Part shown: one piece after another, positions 1 through 6,954 of the stretch | How the letters are laid out: the number at the start of each line of letters is the position of its first letter | Numbering within the stretch: the stretch's first letter is position 1 | DNA from: CAZWKX01 sp964614095 | Lineage (GTDB): Bacteria > Actinomycetota > Acidimicrobiia > Spongiisociales > UBA11373 | Direction of reading: 5' to 3' | DNA length: 17,627 nt | NCBI GenBank assembly: GCA_964614095.1 | Contig: CAZTJO010000037.1 | Location: 1 to 17,627, forward strand | Notes under the pieces: model-generated | What the model was told of the DNA's origin: nothing | Seen by the model: only the letters and a program-made list of their open reading frames with translations | Database searches by the model: none | Translations under genes and position numbers: made by a program

Positions 1-55
1 CCGGCGACCTCTTGACCCCCAGTCAAGCGCGCTAACCAAGCTGCGCCACAGCCCG
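1..55 (-). tRNA. tRNA-Pro (anticodon GGG), 3' part cut by the window edge
   Basis: Read on the minus strand from base 55, the sequence folds as a tRNA. The acceptor 5' strand is CGGGCTG, followed by T8 and G9. The D stem is GCGC paired with GCGC around a loop containing GG. The anticodon stem is CTTGA/TCAAG around the loop CTGGGGG, which places GGG at the anticodon and decodes CCC/CCU proline codons. The variable region AGGTC follows, and the first T-stem bases GCCGG are the last ones visible; the T loop and the acceptor 3' strand lie beyond base 1. Its 5' end is only 11 bases past the der stop codon. No separate promoter is visible there, so it is probably processed from a der-tRNA transcript. 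Confidence 0.93.
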
Positions 56-66
56 GAGCCGCCATT

Positions 67-1413
67 CTATCGCTGGTCGTCCATCTCCTCCGGCGAGCCC
101 CGACCCGGCTTGCGTGAGCGTGTCACCAGGCGAATCGGCGAGCCGATGAAGTCGTAGGTAGAGCGAAGCCGATTCTCCAGAAAGCGCAGGTAATCGGGCC
201 CCAACTCGCCGCCGCGCACAAACAGCACGATGGCCGGCGGCCCGGTACCGGCCTGCACCGCGTAGAGCACCCGAGCCCGTCTTCCCTTGCGTGTCGGCGC
301 CGGGTGTGCCTCCTGCCAGGCGCGAATCTGCCGGTTCAGCTCGGGGGTGGCGATACGGGCCCGGCGCGCCTCGAGCACGGCCCGTATCGCCCCCGGCACA
401 CGCTTCAGGCGAGCGCCGGTCAGGGCGGAGAGCCGCAGCACGGGCGCCCAGCCCACAAAGGCAAGCCGGTCGCCGACGCCGTCCTCCGTAGCGGCCTTCT
501 CCTCGGGACCAGCGGCATCCCACTTATTGAGCAGGACTATCAGGCCGGTGCCGGAGTCAACGATCTCCTCGGCAAGACGCTGCTCCTGATGCGTGACCCC
601 GGCCACCGCATCCACCATCAGAAGTGCGACGTCAGAGACGGCCAGGGCCTGTCGGGCCCGCACCACCGAGTAACGCTCGGTTGCCTCGTCGACCCGTGCC
701 GGACGCCGCATGCCTGCAGTGTCGTAGACCCGGAACGGCTCCCCGTCCAGCTCGACCACGGCGTCGATGGCGTCACGAGTGGTGCCCGGCTCGGCTGAGA
801 CTAGAACCCGCTCCTCGCCAAGCAGCCGATTGAGCAGAGTCGACTTCCCCACGTTTGGCCGCCCCAGGATGGCCAGCGTGGCCACGTGGTCTTCGTCGGG
901 CTCACCGCCTTCAACCCAGGGCAACAAGGCGACAAGATCGTCGAGCAGGTCTCCCGTCCCGCGACCATGAAGTGCACTGACGGGCCGCGGCTCGCCCAGG
1001 CCCAGAGACCACAGCGGACCGAGTTCCGGGTCCACCTTTGGGCTGTCGGCCTTGTTGGCGGCCAGCAGAACCGGCACCCCGGAACGCTGCACCAGCCGGG
1101 CAACCGCCACATCGTCGTCGGTGAGCGCAGTGGTGGCATCAGCGACAAAAACAACGGCATCGGCCCCCGACACCGCAGCCTCCGCCTGCTGGCGGATCCC
1201 GCCAATGAGCTCATCGCCGCTGACCGCCCACCCCCCGGTGTCCACCACGACAAAACGCCGCCCGGCCCATTCGGCCGGGAACTCCTTGCGGTCGCGGGTG
1301 ACCCCGGGCTTTTCTTCGACGACGGCGGCCTGCCGGCGCAGGAACCGATTGACCAACGTGGACTTACCAACGTTGGGGCGACCGACAACGGCGACCACGG
1401 GAAAGCGGCTCAT
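67..1413 (-). CDS. der: Ribosome-associated GTPase Der (EngA)
   Basis: Der is an essential GTPase with two tandem G domains that binds the 50S subunit during ribosome assembly. The first P-loop GRPNVGKST is at residues 11-19, with DTGG and NKAD further on. A second copy of the same P-loop lies near residue 185, with DTAG and NKWD after it. The C-terminal 110 or so residues form the basic KH-like domain. The length of 448 residues is normal for the family. I start it at the ATG at 1413 (N-terminus MSRFPVVAVVGRPN). The in-frame ATG at 1419 would add two residues, but a CATAAT -10-like element ends 8 bases before the 1413 ATG, which fits a leaderless start there. It is divergent from ispH and is followed within 11 bases by tRNA-Pro. 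Confidence 0.96.
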   Translation of the reverse strand: MSRFPVVAVVGRPNVGKSTLVNRFLRRQAAVVEEKPGVTRDRKEFPAEWAGRRFVVVDTGGWAVSGDELIGGIRQQAEAAVSGADAVVFVADATTALTDDDVAVARLVQRSGVPVLLAANKADSPKVDPELGPLWSLGLGEPRPVSALHGRGTGDLLDDLVALLPWVEGGEPDEDHVATLAILGRPNVGKSTLLNRLLGEERVLVSAEPGTTRDAIDAVVELDGEPFRVYDTAGMRRPARVDEATERYSVVRARQALAVSDVALLMVDAVAGVTHQEQRLAEEIVDSGTGLIVLLNKWDAAGPEEKAATEDGVGDRLAFVGWAPVLRLSALTGARLKRVPGAIRAVLEARRARIATPELNRQIRAWQEAHPAPTRKGRRARVLYAVQAGTGPPAIVLFVRGGELGPDYLRFLENRLRSTYDFIGSPIRLVTRSRKPGRGSPEEMDDQR

Positions 1414-1421
1414 GAGCATCG

Positions 1422-1427
1422 ATTATG
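1422..1427 (-). promoter_or_regulatory. Candidate -10 element for der (leaderless)
   Basis: On the minus strand the hexamer CATAAT (5 of 6 to TATAAT) lies 8 bases before the ATG at 1413, so transcription would begin at or next to the start codon. No Shine-Dalgarno sequence precedes either candidate ATG. No convincing -35 is visible. The position is inferred from spacing alone. Confidence 0.45.
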
Positions 1428-1456
1428 CCCGGCGCGGATTGCTGCCGGTCGTTCCC

Positions 1457-1462
1457 TAGCAT
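1457..1462 (+). promoter_or_regulatory. Candidate -10 element for ispH (leaderless)
   Basis: TAGCAT matches the actinobacterial TANNNT -10 pattern and ends 7 bases before the ispH GTG at 1470. There is no Shine-Dalgarno sequence before that GTG. The spacing fits transcription starting at the start codon. No clear -35 is seen. Confidence 0.45.
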
Positions 1463-1469
1463 TGCCGCG

Positions 1470-2513
1470 GTGGTCGACAAGGTGCTCCTCGCCGAACCAC
1501 GCGGGTTCTGTGCCGGCGTGGAGATGGCCATCAAGGCGCTGACCTGGATGGTCCGTGTCTTCGAGCCGCCGGTCTACTGTTACCACGAGATCGTTCACAG
1601 CACTGCGGTCGTCTCCATGTTCGAGCAGGCCGGCGTGGTGTTTGTCGACGACATCCACAAAGTCCCGCCCGGTTCCGCCATCATGCTGTCCGCCCACGGA
1701 TCGTCGCCGGAAGTCGTGCAGATGGCCGCGGCACGCGGCGCGGTGATGATCGATGCGGTATGTCCCCTCGTCACCAAGGTGCACCACGAAGTGGAGCGAA
1801 AGGCGCGCGACGGCTACAAGATCCTCTATGTCGGACACAACGGCCACGACGAAGCCGCGGGCACTGTGGCCGAGGCCCCGGATGCAGTAACGCTGGTCGA
1901 GCCCGAGCGGGGAATCGGCGCGTTTGAGCCGGCCGACCCGGAGCGGGTGGCTCTTGTCGCCCAGACCACGCTCGGCATGAACGAGTGGCGAACGGTGCTC
2001 GATGCTGCCTCCCGGCGTTTTCCCAATCTCTGGACCGCCCGCAAGAGTGACCTCTGCTACGCCACCACAAACCGCCAGGCCGCCGTTGAGGTCCTGGCCG
2101 CACGATCCGACCTAGTCCTGGTGGTCGGCAGCTCGACATCGTCGAACACGGCCGCTTTGGTCCGGGTAGCACAGGCCGCGGGAGCGAAGGTGCACCGGGT
2201 CGACGGCCCCGCCGCGCTGCAGCCCGAATGGCTCCACGGCGTCTCGATCGTCGGGGTGACCGCCGGTGCTTCAGCACCCGATCGGTCGGTGCAGAAACTC
2301 ATAGAGGCGCTGCATCCCCGCCTCGGGGTCGAGACCGTCCGCGTGACCGCGGAGGCCGAGTATTTCCCTCCCCCGCCCCGGCTGCGGCACTTCCTCAGCG
2401 CCCTGCAGGCCGTGGTGGAGGCAGGATACTCGGCGAGAAGCCCCGGGAAGCCGGGCCCGCTGAACGACGATCGCGCCTGGGACGCCACGCGGGCTCTTGA
2501 GGTGCTGGGCTAG
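1470..2513 (+). CDS. ispH: 4-hydroxy-3-methylbut-2-enyl diphosphate reductase
   Basis: IspH is the [4Fe-4S] enzyme of the last step of the MEP pathway, reducing HMBPP to IPP and DMAPP. From the GTG at 1470 the protein has 347 residues. The three cluster cysteines are C14 (PRGFCAGV), C98 (DAVCPLV) and C196 (DLCYATTNRQ). The substrate-binding histidines are H43, H76 and H126, E128 is the proton-relay glutamate, and T167 is also present; these align with the E. coli positions. An in-frame ATG at 1425 would add 15 non-conserved residues and would overlap the presumed der promoter, so I prefer the GTG. The gene is one of only two on the plus strand, nested between cmk and der. Its stop codon shares CTAG with the cmk stop. 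Confidence 0.95.
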   Translation: MVDKVLLAEPRGFCAGVEMAIKALTWMVRVFEPPVYCYHEIVHSTAVVSMFEQAGVVFVDDIHKVPPGSAIMLSAHGSSPEVVQMAAARGAVMIDAVCPLVTKVHHEVERKARDGYKILYVGHNGHDEAAGTVAEAPDAVTLVEPERGIGAFEPADPERVALVAQTTLGMNEWRTVLDAASRRFPNLWTARKSDLCYATTNRQAAVEVLAARSDLVLVVGSSTSSNTAALVRVAQAAGAKVHRVDGPAALQPEWLHGVSIVGVTAGASAPDRSVQKLIEALHPRLGVETVRVTAEAEYFPPPPRLRHFLSALQAVVEAGYSARSPGKPGPLNDDRAWDATRALEVLG

Positions 2514-3154
2514 GTGCCGGCGGCAAGCGCCAGCACAAGAGCGATCACCTCATCGATGCCCAGAGCAGAGGTGTCGATGACAACGGCGTCCTCAGCGGGC
2601 TTGAGGGGTGAGCTGGCGCGCGTGGAGTCGATCCGGTCGCGAAGCTGAAGCTGGCTGGCCACCGCATCCAGATCCTGGCCGGCGGCCTCAGGATCCTGAG
2701 CACGGCGCTGCGCCCTGGTGGCGGCGTCGGCGGTCAGATAGACCTTCACCGGAGCGTCGGGAAAGACCACCGTGCCGATGTCGCGGCCCACCACCACAGC
2801 ATGGCCTTGATGCCGCTCCACCCAGGCCCTTTGCCAGCCGACGGCCCAGCGGCGGACCTCCACCATGGCGGAGATGGGGCTCACCAGTGCGTTGACCTCC
2901 GGGGTGCGAATAGCCGCCGATACATCCTCGCCGTCCAGAAAGGTGATTTCGTCGGCATACTCGAAGCGGGACGTTTCGGCCAGGTGAACGACCGCTGCGG
3001 CGTCCTGCGCATCGCAGCCGCTGCGTAGGACCCCAAGCGTCACGGCCCGATACAGGGCTCCGGTGTCAATGTATGCCGCGCCGAGCGCAGCGGCGACGCC
3101 TCGGGCCACGGTGCTTTTTCCCACCCCTCCGGGGCCGTCTACCGCGATGACCAC
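2510..3154 (-). CDS. cmk: Cytidylate kinase
   Basis: Cmk phosphorylates CMP and dCMP to the diphosphates with ATP. The P-loop GPGGVGKST is at residues 7-15, followed by AYIDTGALYRAVTL and, further on, VVGRDIGTVVFPDA and the lid region with KVYLTADAATRAQRR. I chose the GTG at 3154 because a GGAGG lies 4 bases upstream and the protein then begins MVIAVDGPGGVGKST, the usual N-terminus, giving 214 residues. The in-frame ATG at 3187 would add 11 atypical residues and extend the overlap into aroA. With the GTG start the gene overlaps the aroA 3' end by 16 bases, implying coupling. It converges on ispH with shared stop-codon bases. Confidence 0.93.
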   Translation of the reverse strand: MVIAVDGPGGVGKSTVARGVAAALGAAYIDTGALYRAVTLGVLRSGCDAQDAAAVVHLAETSRFEYADEITFLDGEDVSAAIRTPEVNALVSPISAMVEVRRWAVGWQRAWVERHQGHAVVVGRDIGTVVFPDAPVKVYLTADAATRAQRRAQDPEAAGQDLDAVASQLQLRDRIDSTRASSPLKPAEDAVVIDTSALGIDEVIALVLALAAGT

Positions 3155-4410
3155 ATTGCCTCCAGGATGGTGGCGAAATCGGGCCACGACACCGAACTGG
3201 CCGCAAAACCGCGGATAGCCACCTCACCCTCGCACACCAGGGCGGCGACGGCACCAGCCATGGCGATGCGGTGATCGCCCGAGGCGTAGACCTCTCCCCC
3301 GGCCAGGCTCCGTTTCCCGCTGACTACAAACCCGCCCAGCTGCTCGGCTGCATCGCCGCCCAGCCCACGGATAAGGGCAACCGAGGTGGCAACCCGATCG
3401 CTCTCCTTCACTCGAAGCTCCTCTGCCTCGCGCACCGTGGTTTGGCCTTGGGCGACGGCGCCCAGAACGGCCACGAGAGGAAGCTCGTCGAGGGCACGCA
3501 CCGCAAGCTCGCCGTGGACCTCGATGCCGCGCAGGCCGGCGCCGGTCACGCTGACATCGCCAACCGGATCGCCGTGGACCTCGCCGATGAATCGGCGCTG
3601 CACCCGGGCGCCCATCTCCTCGAGGATTTCCAGGAAGCCGGTGCGGCCCGGATTGAGTGTCACCGCCCGGACCACCACCTCGGCGCCGGGGCGGAGCGCC
3701 GCCGCGGCCAGCAGGAAGGCCGCCGAGGAGAGGTCGCCCGGGATCGGGTAGTCGGCGGCGGGCAGGGGCCCAGGATCGATGCTGACCGAGGTGGCAGAGC
3801 GGTAGCCGGCACGGCCCAGGCCGACCAACCAGCGCTCGGTGTGATCGCGAAAGCCGGCCGGTGAATCGATGGTTGAGGGACCCTCGGCCTGAATGGCGGC
3901 AAGAGCCGCGGCGCTGCGTACCTGCGCCGACGGAATGGGAACGTATAGATCGGCGCCGTGCAGCGTCTGCCCGCCCACCGTTATCGGAGGCCGTCCCGCA
4001 GGCCCGGTCTCAACCGGACCGCCGAGAGCCCGCAGCGGTTCAGCGACTCGCTCCATGGGGCGGGCTGTGAGCGACTTGTCGCCAACAATGGTGCTTCTGA
4101 AGGGCCGTCCGGCGAGGGCGCCGGCCAAAAGGCGCATGGTGGTTCCCGAATTGGCGGCCTCCAAAGGCGTTCCGGTGGGCGTCCATCCCGAGATCCCCGG
4201 TGAGTCGACGGCATCGCCCTCGAACCGGACTCCCAGCGCCTCGAGACAGCGGCGGGTGGCGGCGACATCGTCCCCGGAGCCGAGCCCGATGACTCGGCTC
4301 CGGCCCTCTGCCATCCCGGCGAAGATCAGGGCACGATGTGACAACGACTTGTCACCCGGTACCCGGAGAACGGCGCGAAACGGCCCCTCGGGAGCGCGGA
4401 AGATTCTCAC
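3139..4410 (-). CDS. aroA: 3-phosphoshikimate 1-carboxyvinyltransferase (EPSP synthase)
   Basis: AroA transfers enolpyruvyl from PEP to shikimate-3-phosphate, the sixth step of the shikimate pathway. Family motifs occur in order: VPGDKSLSHRALI (lysine 21), ANSGTTMRLLAG, GDKSLTARPM, SAQVRSAAALA, RDHTERWL, PGDLSSAAFLLAAA, DELPLVAVLGA, LRVKESDRV and DHRIAMAGAVAAL. All catalytic motifs look intact. I start it at the GTG at 4410 (423 residues), 7 bases past the rluB stop. A TTG at 4449 would add 13 residues overlapping rluB. No strong Shine-Dalgarno sequence is seen for either, so expression may depend on reinitiation from rluB. Its 3' end overlaps cmk; aroA-cmk adjacency is known in other phyla. 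Confidence 0.95.
   Translation of the reverse strand: MRIFRAPEGPFRAVLRVPGDKSLSHRALIFAGMAEGRSRVIGLGSGDDVAATRRCLEALGVRFEGDAVDSPGISGWTPTGTPLEAANSGTTMRLLAGALAGRPFRSTIVGDKSLTARPMERVAEPLRALGGPVETGPAGRPPITVGGQTLHGADLYVPIPSAQVRSAAALAAIQAEGPSTIDSPAGFRDHTERWLVGLGRAGYRSATSVSIDPGPLPAADYPIPGDLSSAAFLLAAAALRPGAEVVVRAVTLNPGRTGFLEILEEMGARVQRRFIGEVHGDPVGDVSVTGAGLRGIEVHGELAVRALDELPLVAVLGAVAQGQTTVREAEELRVKESDRVATSVALIRGLGGDAAEQLGGFVVSGKRSLAGGEVYASGDHRIAMAGAVAALVCEGEVAIRGFAASSVSWPDFATILEAMWSSR
3159..3163 (-). promoter_or_regulatory. Ribosome binding site that decides the cmk start
   Basis: GGAGG on the minus strand lies inside the aroA 3' end, followed by a 4-base spacer CAAT and the cmk GTG at 3154-3152. No comparable site precedes the longer in-frame ATG at 3187. 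Confidence 0.6.
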
Positions 4411-4417
4411 CCCGACA

Positions 4418-5122
4418 TCATCGCACGTAGAGGGATCGGACCTCGGCAACCGACAGCCGGCGCCACTTGCCGGGACGCAGCGACTGGTCGCGTATCGGTC
4501 CGATGGCCGTTCGGACCAGGGCCTGAACCGGGTGCCCCAAGGCGTCGAACATGCGCCGGACCTGCCGTTTGCGCCCCTCGCCCATCACCACCTCGACCAG
4601 CGCCTCGGCGCTGAGGCTGTCCAACAGGCGTGCCTCGGCGGCGCGGGCGGGGCCGTCGTCCAGTTCGACACCTTCAACAAGGCGGCGCAGCGCGGCCGCA
4701 GAAGGCACGCCGGTCACCCGGGCCACGTACGTTTTGGTCACCCTGTGGCGGGGATGGGTGACCTGCTCGGCAAGCTCTCCATCGTTGGTGAGGATGATAA
4801 GGCCCTCGCTCTCTGCATCGAGGCGCCCCACCGGATAGACCCGCGTCTCGGCCGGAACTAGATCGACAACCGTGGGACGGCCTTGCGGATCGGAGGCGGT
4901 GCTCACCACTCCCGGCGGTTTGAAGAGCAGGTAATGCACCAGATCAGGACGCACCGGAAGGGGGATACCGTCCACTTCGACGTGAGCCGTGTCGACGTCG
5001 ATCTTTTGTCCCAGATGGGCCGCCGCGCCGTCGACCGTGACCCGCTGGGCACGAATGAACTCTTCGGCCGCGCGTCTCGAGCACAGGCCGGAGTGCGCGA
5101 TCAGCTTCTGGAGTCGCTCGAT
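4418..5122 (-). CDS. rluB: 23S rRNA pseudouridine synthase, RluB family, apparently starting with ATC
   Basis: This is an RsuA/RluB-type pseudouridine synthase that modifies 23S rRNA. An S4 RNA-binding domain (about residues 2-48) precedes the catalytic domain, which has KPPGVVSTASD and the motif PVGRLDAESEGLIILTNDG with catalytic D102. The late motif GEGRKRQVRRMFDALGHPV is present too. The family N-terminus is M-x-ERLQK. Here ERLQKLIAHSG is preceded by ATC at 5122-5120, and a GGAGG lies 4 bases further upstream. No ATG, GTG, TTG or CTG exists in frame between that GGAGG and the S4 domain, nor for dozens of codons upstream inside scpB. From ATC the protein has 234 residues, with a 22-base overlap with scpB. 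The function is secure; the start codon is either truly ATC or a sequence error. Confidence 0.9.
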   Translation of the reverse strand: MERLQKLIAHSGLCSRRAAEEFIRAQRVTVDGAAAHLGQKIDVDTAHVEVDGIPLPVRPDLVHYLLFKPPGVVSTASDPQGRPTVVDLVPAETRVYPVGRLDAESEGLIILTNDGELAEQVTHPRHRVTKTYVARVTGVPSAAALRRLVEGVELDDGPARAAEARLLDSLSAEALVEVVMGEGRKRQVRRMFDALGHPVQALVRTAIGPIRDQSLRPGKWRRLSVAEVRSLYVR

Positions 5123-5691
5123 GGTTCCTCCGGACGGAAAGGCTGCTCCAGTACGTCCACCACATCGGCAGGCGGCACGTGATCGGCCAGCGGCGGCAGC
5201 TGCTCCAGCGAAGTGAGACCGAGCTTCTCGAGGAACAAGGTGGTGGTGCCGTATAGGATCGCCTGCCCCGGTCCCGGCGCCCGTCCCGTGATATCGATGA
5301 GGCCGCGCCGCTCCAGGGTCCCTAGAGCATGCTCGGAGTCGACGCCCCGAATCTCGGAGACCTGGGCTCGCGACACCGGCTGCCGATAGGCGACCACCGA
5401 CAAGGTCTCCAGCGCCGCCTTGGAGAGACGGCTTGCCGTTGTCGTCGTCGCAAACCTCTCGAGGAAAGGGCGCAGGTCGGGGCGGGTGTACAGCCTCCAT
5501 CCTGCTCCCATCTCCTTGAGCACCAGCCCGGAGCCGCTCTCTTCCAGTTGCTCGCCGAGTGCCGCCAGCGCTTCTTCGACGGTCGTCGCCGCCACTTCCA
5601 GCACCTCGGCAATCTCCAGCACCGGGACCGGCTCCTCGGCCACAAAAAGCACCGCCTCGAGGGCGGGCAGAAGATCGCTCACCGTTGCCAT
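5101..5691 (-). CDS. scpB: Segregation and condensation protein B
   Basis: ScpB is the dimeric kleisin-interacting (kite) subunit of the SMC-ScpAB condensin that compacts and segregates the chromosome. The 196-residue protein has the two winged-helix domains of the family. The first begins LLPALEAVLFVAEEPVPVLEIAEVL in two parts; the second includes LSKAALETLSVVAYRQPVSRAQVSEIRGVDSEHAL in parts and GRAPGPGQAILYGTT. The acidic, serine-rich tail EEPSSDSRS is variable. The ATG at 5691 lies 13 bases inside scpA, and the 3' end overlaps rluB, so scpA-scpB-rluB are probably translationally coupled. A start four codons later (GTG, MSDLL) is possible. Confidence 0.94.
   Translation of the reverse strand: MATVSDLLPALEAVLFVAEEPVPVLEIAEVLEVAATTVEEALAALGEQLEESGSGLVLKEMGAGWRLYTRPDLRPFLERFATTTTASRLSKAALETLSVVAYRQPVSRAQVSEIRGVDSEHALGTLERRGLIDITGRAPGPGQAILYGTTTLFLEKLGLTSLEQLPPLADHVPPADVVDVLEQPFRPEEPSSDSRS
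5127..5131 (-). promoter_or_regulatory. Ribosome binding site before the rluB ATC
   Basis: GGAGG on the minus strand is followed by AACC and then ATC at 5122-5120. The 4-base spacing is the same as that of the GGAGG before the cmk GTG. It marks where rluB translation should begin although no standard start codon is there. Confidence 0.6.
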
Positions 5692-6437
5692 TCGCTCACC
5701 AGCCGTCCATCGGAATCCTTCACGTGCTCGATGACGATTGCCGTCTGCGGGCTCTCTTGCGTGGCCCGCAGCAGGCCCCAGCGGGCCAGCTCCAGCACGG
5801 CAAGGAAATAGGCGACGACCTCCACGGGCCGGTGCAAATGTTTGGTGAGTCGATCGAAGTCGGTGGAGAGCTCCGCCGCCACTCGAGAGCGGATGTCCTC
5901 GATGGCAGCGCCGACTGAAGGGAGGTCGAGGTCGAGGTGATCGAGATCGGGCTCGCGGCGGCGGCCGAAGAGACGCCGGGCCACATCGGCCAGCTCCTCG
6001 ACTCCGAAGGTGAGCCGCACCTCCGGAGGAAGCGGGTTGACGCCGGGATCAAACCCGGCGCATCGGCCCACGTACCGCGCCGTCGCCTCCATACGGTGGG
6101 AAAGAACCGCAGCGACGTCCTTGTAGGTGAGGCAGGCAAGCAGGCGGCTGAGAAGACGATCGCGCTCCTCAGCAAGGGCGAGCTCCTCGTCCAGATCGAT
6201 TTCGGCGTCCTCGGGCAGAAGGCGGCGAGCCTTCAGCTGGATGAGGGTGGCGGCGATGAGCAGGAACTCGCTGGTCACTTCGAGGTCGAACTCGCGCATG
6301 GCGTCGAGGTGGCGCAGGTATTCCCCAACGAGGTCGGTGAGGCTGAGCTCGGTGATCTCGACCTGGCGCGCGGTGATGAGTCGCAGGAGCAGATCGAGTG
6401 GCCCCTCAAACACGGGGGTCCTGACGTCGTAGCTCAT
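5679..6437 (-). CDS. scpA: Segregation and condensation protein A
   Basis: ScpA is the kleisin subunit that bridges the two SMC heads. The 252-residue protein begins MSYDVRTPVFEGPLDLLLRL, the hallmark FEGPLDLLLxLI motif near residues 9-18. It continues with EYLRHLDAM and the LLIAATLIQLKARRLLP segment. A charged linker follows, and the C-terminal winged helix contains VVAYFLAVLELARWG. I use the ATG at 6437: longer in-frame reading upstream runs through the HD gene and is not family-like. A TACGAT hexamer lies 6 bases before this ATG, suggesting a leaderless internal promoter. The gene follows the HD-domain gene by 40 bases and overlaps scpB by 13. Confidence 0.95.
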   Translation of the reverse strand: MSYDVRTPVFEGPLDLLLRLITARQVEITELSLTDLVGEYLRHLDAMREFDLEVTSEFLLIAATLIQLKARRLLPEDAEIDLDEELALAEERDRLLSRLLACLTYKDVAAVLSHRMEATARYVGRCAGFDPGVNPLPPEVRLTFGVEELADVARRLFGRRREPDLDHLDLDLPSVGAAIEDIRSRVAAELSTDFDRLTKHLHRPVEVVAYFLAVLELARWGLLRATQESPQTAIVIEHVKDSDGRLVSEWQR

Positions 6438-6443
6438 CGGCCC

Positions 6444-6449
6444 ATCGTA
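6444..6449 (-). promoter_or_regulatory. Candidate internal -10 element for scpA (leaderless)
   Basis: TACGAT on the minus strand fits TANNNT and is separated from the scpA ATG by the 6 bases GGGCCG. There is no Shine-Dalgarno sequence in that spacer. It sits in the 40-base gap after the HD-domain gene. Confidence 0.4.
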
Positions 6450-6477
6450 TTGCTGTGGCTGGAGGAGAACGTCGTTT

Positions 6478-6954
6478 TCATCGATTGTCCGCCCGGCAGA
6501 GCAGTTCCCAATCGGTGGGATCGATTTCGGCGGGACGGTCGCCGTGGTGGTGGCGGGCGAAGGCGACGACAAGCGGCTCGGCGCCCGTGCCCTCCAGCTC
6601 ATCGGCTCCGGTGGGCCCGTGATCCTGATAGGTGCGCAGCCGCCCGCCCAAGGGGAGACGCAGCAGCCGGAGACCGGACGCAAGCGACCGGCCGAGCACC
6701 CCCAGATTGGTCCGGCTTTTCCCCACGTCGTGGAACAGGGCGGCCCGAGCCAAATCGGCGCGTCCCGCCGCCTCCCCGGCCACAAAACGTGCACAGTCGA
6801 GGGCGTGCCGCTGATCGGCCACAGCCTGGCGCCAGAACAGATCCGCGTCCGTCTCTCGGAGCAGCGGCGCCACTTCGGCCTGCTCCGAAGGCGAAAGCGG
6901 ACGGGGCCGCAGCGACCGGAAAAAACGCCGCACGAGATGGCGGAAATGGGCCAT
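6478..6954 (-). CDS. HD-domain protein, probable metal-dependent phosphohydrolase
   Basis: This is a 158-residue protein with HD-superfamily metal ligands: H50 (QRHALDCAR), H75-D76 in ALFHDVGKS, H112 in the YQDHGPTGAD segment, and the cluster H135-H137 in FARHHHGDRP. The order resembles the HD half of HD-GYP or HDIG proteins, but no GYP motif is seen, so cyclic-di-GMP hydrolysis should not be assumed. The N-terminus is basic and lacks a membrane segment. The ATG shares its A with the M50 protease stop (TGATG), so the two are translationally coupled. Family membership is clear from the motifs; the substrate is unknown. The stop is 40 bases before scpA. Confidence 0.82.
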   Translation of the reverse strand: MAHFRHLVRRFFRSLRPRPLSPSEQAEVAPLLRETDADLFWRQAVADQRHALDCARFVAGEAAGRADLARAALFHDVGKSRTNLGVLGRSLASGLRLLRLPLGGRLRTYQDHGPTGADELEGTGAEPLVVAFARHHHGDRPAEIDPTDWELLCRADNR

